Shown here piece by piece: positions 61,446 to 64,000 of a stretch of 64,000 nt of DNA (the first letter of the stretch is position 1; each line of letters begins with the position of its first letter). Origin of the DNA: Myxococcus stipitatus (GTDB lineage: Bacteria; Myxococcota; Myxococcia; Myxococcales; Myxococcaceae). The position numbers and the translations under genes are program-made. The stretch covers positions 992,001 through 1,056,000 of the forward strand of contig NZ_JAKCFI010000002.1 of assembly GCF_021412625.1 (NCBI RefSeq), given 5' to 3'. A model generated the notes under the pieces. That model saw only the letters and a program-made list of their open reading frames with translations. It was not told the DNA's origin and made no database searches.

Positions 61446-62447
61446 ATGGACCGTGCCGTGTCTTCGTCGAGCAAGGACCTCATCGCGCGCACGCGAACGT
61501 TCGCGGTGCAGGACACGGCCCGCTCCGTGTGGAACCTCGTCGCGACCTATGCGGCGCTGGTGGCGGCGGTGGCGCTGGCGGCCGCCGCGCCCTGGTGGCC
61601 CTTGCGCGTCGTCGGAGGCGTGCTCGAGGCGCTCGTGCTCATCCGTGCGTTCATCCTCTTCCACGATGCGATGCACGGCGCGCTGCTGCCCACGTCGCGG
61701 TGGGCGAGGGGGCTCTTCCACGTGCAGGGCATCCTGACGCTCACGCCCGCGCGCATCTGGAATGACACGCACAACCATCACCACGCCAACACGGCGCGCA
61801 TCGCCGCGGACCCGGCGGGGACGTTCGTCACGTGGACCACGCAGCAGTGGCGACAGGCGTCCGGCTGGCAACGCCTGGGCTACATGGTGGAGCGCCACCC
61901 GGTGACGCTGCTGTTCGGCTACGTCACCGCGTTCCTCTTCAGCCTGTGCCTGGTGCCGTTCGTGAAGAACCCCCGGCGCTACTGGACGTCCGGGCTCGCG
62001 CTGCTCGTGCATGGCGCCTTGTCCGTCGCGCTCTGGCACGTCTTCGGCGCCGCCGTCTATCTGTGCGCCTTCCTGGGGCCGCTCTTCGTCGCGTACGCGC
62101 TGGGCACGTATCTCTTCTATGCCCAGCACAACTTCGACGAGGTGAGCATCCTGCCGGAGTCCTCCTGGTCGCACGCGGACGCCGCGCTCGAGGCCTCCAG
62201 CTATCTGCGGTGTGGTCCGGTGATGGCCTGGTTCACCGGCAACATCGGCTACCACCACGTCCACCACCTCAACCCGCGCATCCCGTTCTACCGGCTGCCC
62301 GAGGCGATGGCCGCCATCCCGGAGCTCCAGCGGCCCCACGTCACCACGCTGCGGCCCCGGGACATCCGGGACTGCCTGCGGCTGAACCTGTGGGACCCGG
62401 ACCTGGGGAGGATGGTGCGCTACCGCGACGCGTACGCGCGCGCCTGA
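61446..62447 (+). CDS. Membrane fatty acid desaturase
   Basis: A 333-residue integral membrane di-iron enzyme. All three His boxes are present: HDAMHG, HNHHHAN (within DTHNHHHAN) and HHVHHLNP, together with about five hydrophobic segments. The arrangement fits acyl-lipid desaturases that introduce double bonds into membrane fatty acids, important in cold or developmental lipid remodelling. The ATG at 61446 is chosen over a TTG at 61431. It is convergent with a ferritin-like gene. Confidence 0.92.
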   Translation: MDRAVSSSSKDLIARTRTFAVQDTARSVWNLVATYAALVAAVALAAAAPWWPLRVVGGVLEALVLIRAFILFHDAMHGALLPTSRWARGLFHVQGILTLTPARIWNDTHNHHHANTARIAADPAGTFVTWTTQQWRQASGWQRLGYMVERHPVTLLFGYVTAFLFSLCLVPFVKNPRRYWTSGLALLVHGALSVALWHVFGAAVYLCAFLGPLFVAYALGTYLFYAQHNFDEVSILPESSWSHADAALEASSYLRCGPVMAWFTGNIGYHHVHHLNPRIPFYRLPEAMAAIPELQRPHVTTLRPRDIRDCLRLNLWDPDLGRMVRYRDAYARA

Positions 62448-62508
62448 GGTGCCTCGGCCAGGTGGGCTCGTTCGGGGCCCGCCCGAGGAGCCCACCGGGC
62501 CGGGCCCC

Positions 62509-63069
62509 TCAATTGTTCAGCATGGGGCGCCCCTGGTGCGCCACCAGCAGGTCGTGCATGTCGTTGGCGTGCTCCTCCTCCTTCGAGAGGATGTCCTCGA
62601 GCAGCCGTCGCGTGGTCGGGTCGCGGTCCGCGAAGTAGCGGATCATGTCGCGGTACGTCTCGACCGCGATGCGCTCGGCGACCAGGTTCTCGCGAATCAT
62701 GTCGACCAGGTTCTGCCCTTCGACGAACTGGCTGGCGCTGCGGCCCAGCAGTCCCTCGGGGTTGAAGTTCGGCTTGCCACCCAGCTGGTTGATGCGCTCG
62801 GCGAGGCGCAGCGCGTGGTCCTGCTCCTCGCGCGCGTGCTCGCCGAACTCGTCCTTCACCGCCTCGCTGTGGATGCCCACCGCGGAGATGTAGTGCGACG
62901 TGTAGCGCAGCACGCACACGATCTCCGTCGCGAGCGCGTCGTTGAGCAGCTTCAGCGTCGTCGTGACGTCGCCCTCGTAGTTCTCCGTGAGGGCACCTTC
63001 GTCCAGGTGCTCACGGGCACGGCGGCGGATCTCCTGGATGTCACTGACGAAGGGCTGCGACTCGGCCAT
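62509..63069 (-). CDS. Ferritin-like (bacterioferritin-type) protein
   Basis: A 186-residue four-helix protein. Iron-ligand motifs are visible on the helices: NDALATEIVCVLRYTSHY, EHAREEQDHALRLAERI (ExxH), VAERIAVETYRDMIRYF, and LSKEEEHANDMHDLL (ExxH). It lacks the haem-binding Met of classic bacterioferritin at the usual place, so Dps/bacterioferritin-like iron storage is the safest call. AGGAGGAG is positioned before the ATG at 63069. Confidence 0.85.
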   Translation of the reverse strand: MAESQPFVSDIQEIRRRAREHLDEGALTENYEGDVTTTLKLLNDALATEIVCVLRYTSHYISAVGIHSEAVKDEFGEHAREEQDHALRLAERINQLGGKPNFNPEGLLGRSASQFVEGQNLVDMIRENLVAERIAVETYRDMIRYFADRDPTTRRLLEDILSKEEEHANDMHDLLVAHQGRPMLNN

Positions 63070-63230
63070 GGCGGTGTCTCCTCCTGGAGGGTGCGTGCCG
63101 GAAAGCTGCGCCGCGCCGCCCGGGAATGACCACCCCTCTCCCGGCGAACTGGAAGCGCTCGCCGCCCGCCAGTCCCACCCTTCTGTCGGAGACCGGCGTC
63201 GCCCCCCGTACGGAGCGCCTCTCGCGAGGC

Positions 63231-64000
63231 TCACCGACCGTGGTGAGGCGAGGGTTCAGCCGAGGGAGGATGCGGCGCCTGGGTTGGGTGTGGCGCCTGG
63301 GTTGGATGCGGCGCCTGGGTTGGGGGTGGTGCCTCGATTGGGTGCGGCGCCTCGCTTGGGTGCTGCGCCTCGGTCGAATGGGGCTCGGGAGGCTCCGAGG
63401 CCTTGGGCCTCGGCACGGTGTGGACCGGCTCCTCGGGCCAGGGGGCTTCCTCCTCGCCCTGGTGCGCGCCTCTCGTCGGCTTCGCTTCCTTGGGTGGCTG
63501 TTCCCGCGGCTGCGCCGGGGGCTGCGGTTGGGGCCTGGGCTGTGTCGGGGGCCTCGGCGCCACGTTCGTCTGCGGGCGCTCGGGCACGGGCGCGGAGCGC
63601 GCCGAGCGGGGAACCTCCGGCGAGGCTCCCGTCACGGGGGGATGCCCTGTCGGCGGCGCCGTCACCTTCGAGCGGGGCACCGGGTGTCCCGTGATGTGCG
63701 CGACCTGTTCGGGCGCGGGGCCCGTGCTCCACTGCCCATGACGGGCCGGCACCCGCCTTCCCACCAACTGGGTCTGCTGGAGGAGCACGGGCATCCGGGC
63801 TCGGGGCACCACGAACTCATTCAAGTGCGGCCGCTCGAAGTCCGTGACTCCGACGAACGTCCACGACAAGCCCACCGAGACACCCGGTGGCCCCAGGGGC
63901 TGCCAGCCGACGAAGCCGTCCCCCCAGCGCCAGTCCACCCAGGAGGGGGCCCACTCGTCGTCAGGCCACCACACCCATCCCGTGGAGGGCGCGAGGTACC
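63231..64000 (-). CDS. Proline-rich envelope protein, N-terminus beyond window edge
   Basis: The C-terminal 256 codons of a protein whose start lies past 64000. The first visible residues (YLAPSTGWVWWPDDEWAPSW, then VDWRWGDGFVGWQPLGPPG) are the Trp-rich pattern of DUF6600-like exported proteins. From about the middle it becomes very rich in Pro, Gln, His and Glu, with a hexapeptide TQAPHP repeat near the end. This is a likely cell-wall-spanning or low-complexity tail. Function unknown. Confidence 0.7.
   Translation of the reverse strand, partial: YLAPSTGWVWWPDDEWAPSWVDWRWGDGFVGWQPLGPPGVSVGLSWTFVGVTDFERPHLNEFVVPRARMPVLLQQTQLVGRRVPARHGQWSTGPAPEQVAHITGHPVPRSKVTAPPTGHPPVTGASPEVPRSARSAPVPERPQTNVAPRPPTQPRPQPQPPAQPREQPPKEAKPTRGAHQGEEEAPWPEEPVHTVPRPKASEPPEPHSTEAQHPSEAPHPIEAPPPTQAPHPTQAPHPTQAPHPPSAEPSPHHGR
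63274..63381 (-). repeat. 18-bp coding tandem repeat
   Basis: About six 18-bp units, the first three nearly identical, encoding a TQAPHP-type hexapeptide near the C-terminus of the proline-rich protein. Copies diverge toward the higher coordinates. Confidence 0.8.

Overview
This window is very GC-rich DNA (roughly 70% G+C by eye) with densely packed genes and many GTG/TTG starts. Its content (myxobacterial-style two-component systems, DUF4388/receiver proteins, giant coiled-coil proteins, many secreted lipoproteins, a DUF4157 protein) points to a chromosome of the Myxococcaceae (Myxococcus/Corallococcus/Pyxidicoccus type). Genus is inferred from gene style, not from a marker gene. I see no rRNA, tRNA, CRISPR array, IS element or prophage.

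Layout. (1) 1-4.4 kb: an arginine operon argF'-argB-argE'-argH (minus) divergent from argR. The carbamoyltransferase belongs to the N-acyl-ornithine family, so the pathway probably runs through N-acylcitrulline. (2) 4.6-9.1 kb: a Uma2-type protein, then a vWA protein / OmpR-type regulator / histidine kinase operon with an 11-bp-spaced direct repeat upstream and a 46-codon ORF joining regulator and kinase. (3) 9.4-17 kb: an ECF sigma factor followed by four exported proteins, one of which looks like a bacterial relative of vitellogenin/apoB-type lipid transfer proteins. (4) 17-28 kb: DUF885 and M20 hydrolases, a spermidine-synthase-fold protein, a coiled-coil protein, a DUF4157 protein, clpB and small hypotheticals. 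(5) 28-31.6 kb: thiE, a class I amidotransferase, thiD, and dnaB on the opposite strand.

(6) 31.7-39.5 kb: a LytS/LytR-type pair and an acyltransferase sit between dnaB and the ribosomal block rplI-rpsR-rpsF, followed by pth, rplY(ctc), prs and spoVG. (7) 39.6-43.3 kb: a DUF5658 membrane protein, nucleotide salvage genes tdk-upp-hpt, and an aquaporin. (8) 43.3-49.4 kb: a 56-bp tandem repeat, a LysE exporter, a catalytically dead site-2-protease homologue, and class I ribonucleotide reductase nrdA/nrdB with a long structured leader.

(9) 49.4-61 kb: the most unusual part. One apparent operon encodes a 1967-residue coiled-coil protein with a methyltransferase-like head, dapF, a receiver-GAF-GGDEF protein whose GGDEF motif is ruined, and a receiver-DUF4388 protein ending in what looks like a Ras-like GTPase domain without a P-loop. 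A protein with an EF-G-binding (FBP) type zinc finger is convergent. Several components have degenerate active sites, which suggests a scaffold or polarity module rather than an enzymatic pathway. (10) 61-64 kb: a fatty-acid desaturase, a ferritin-like protein and the 3' end of a proline-rich envelope protein that runs off the window.
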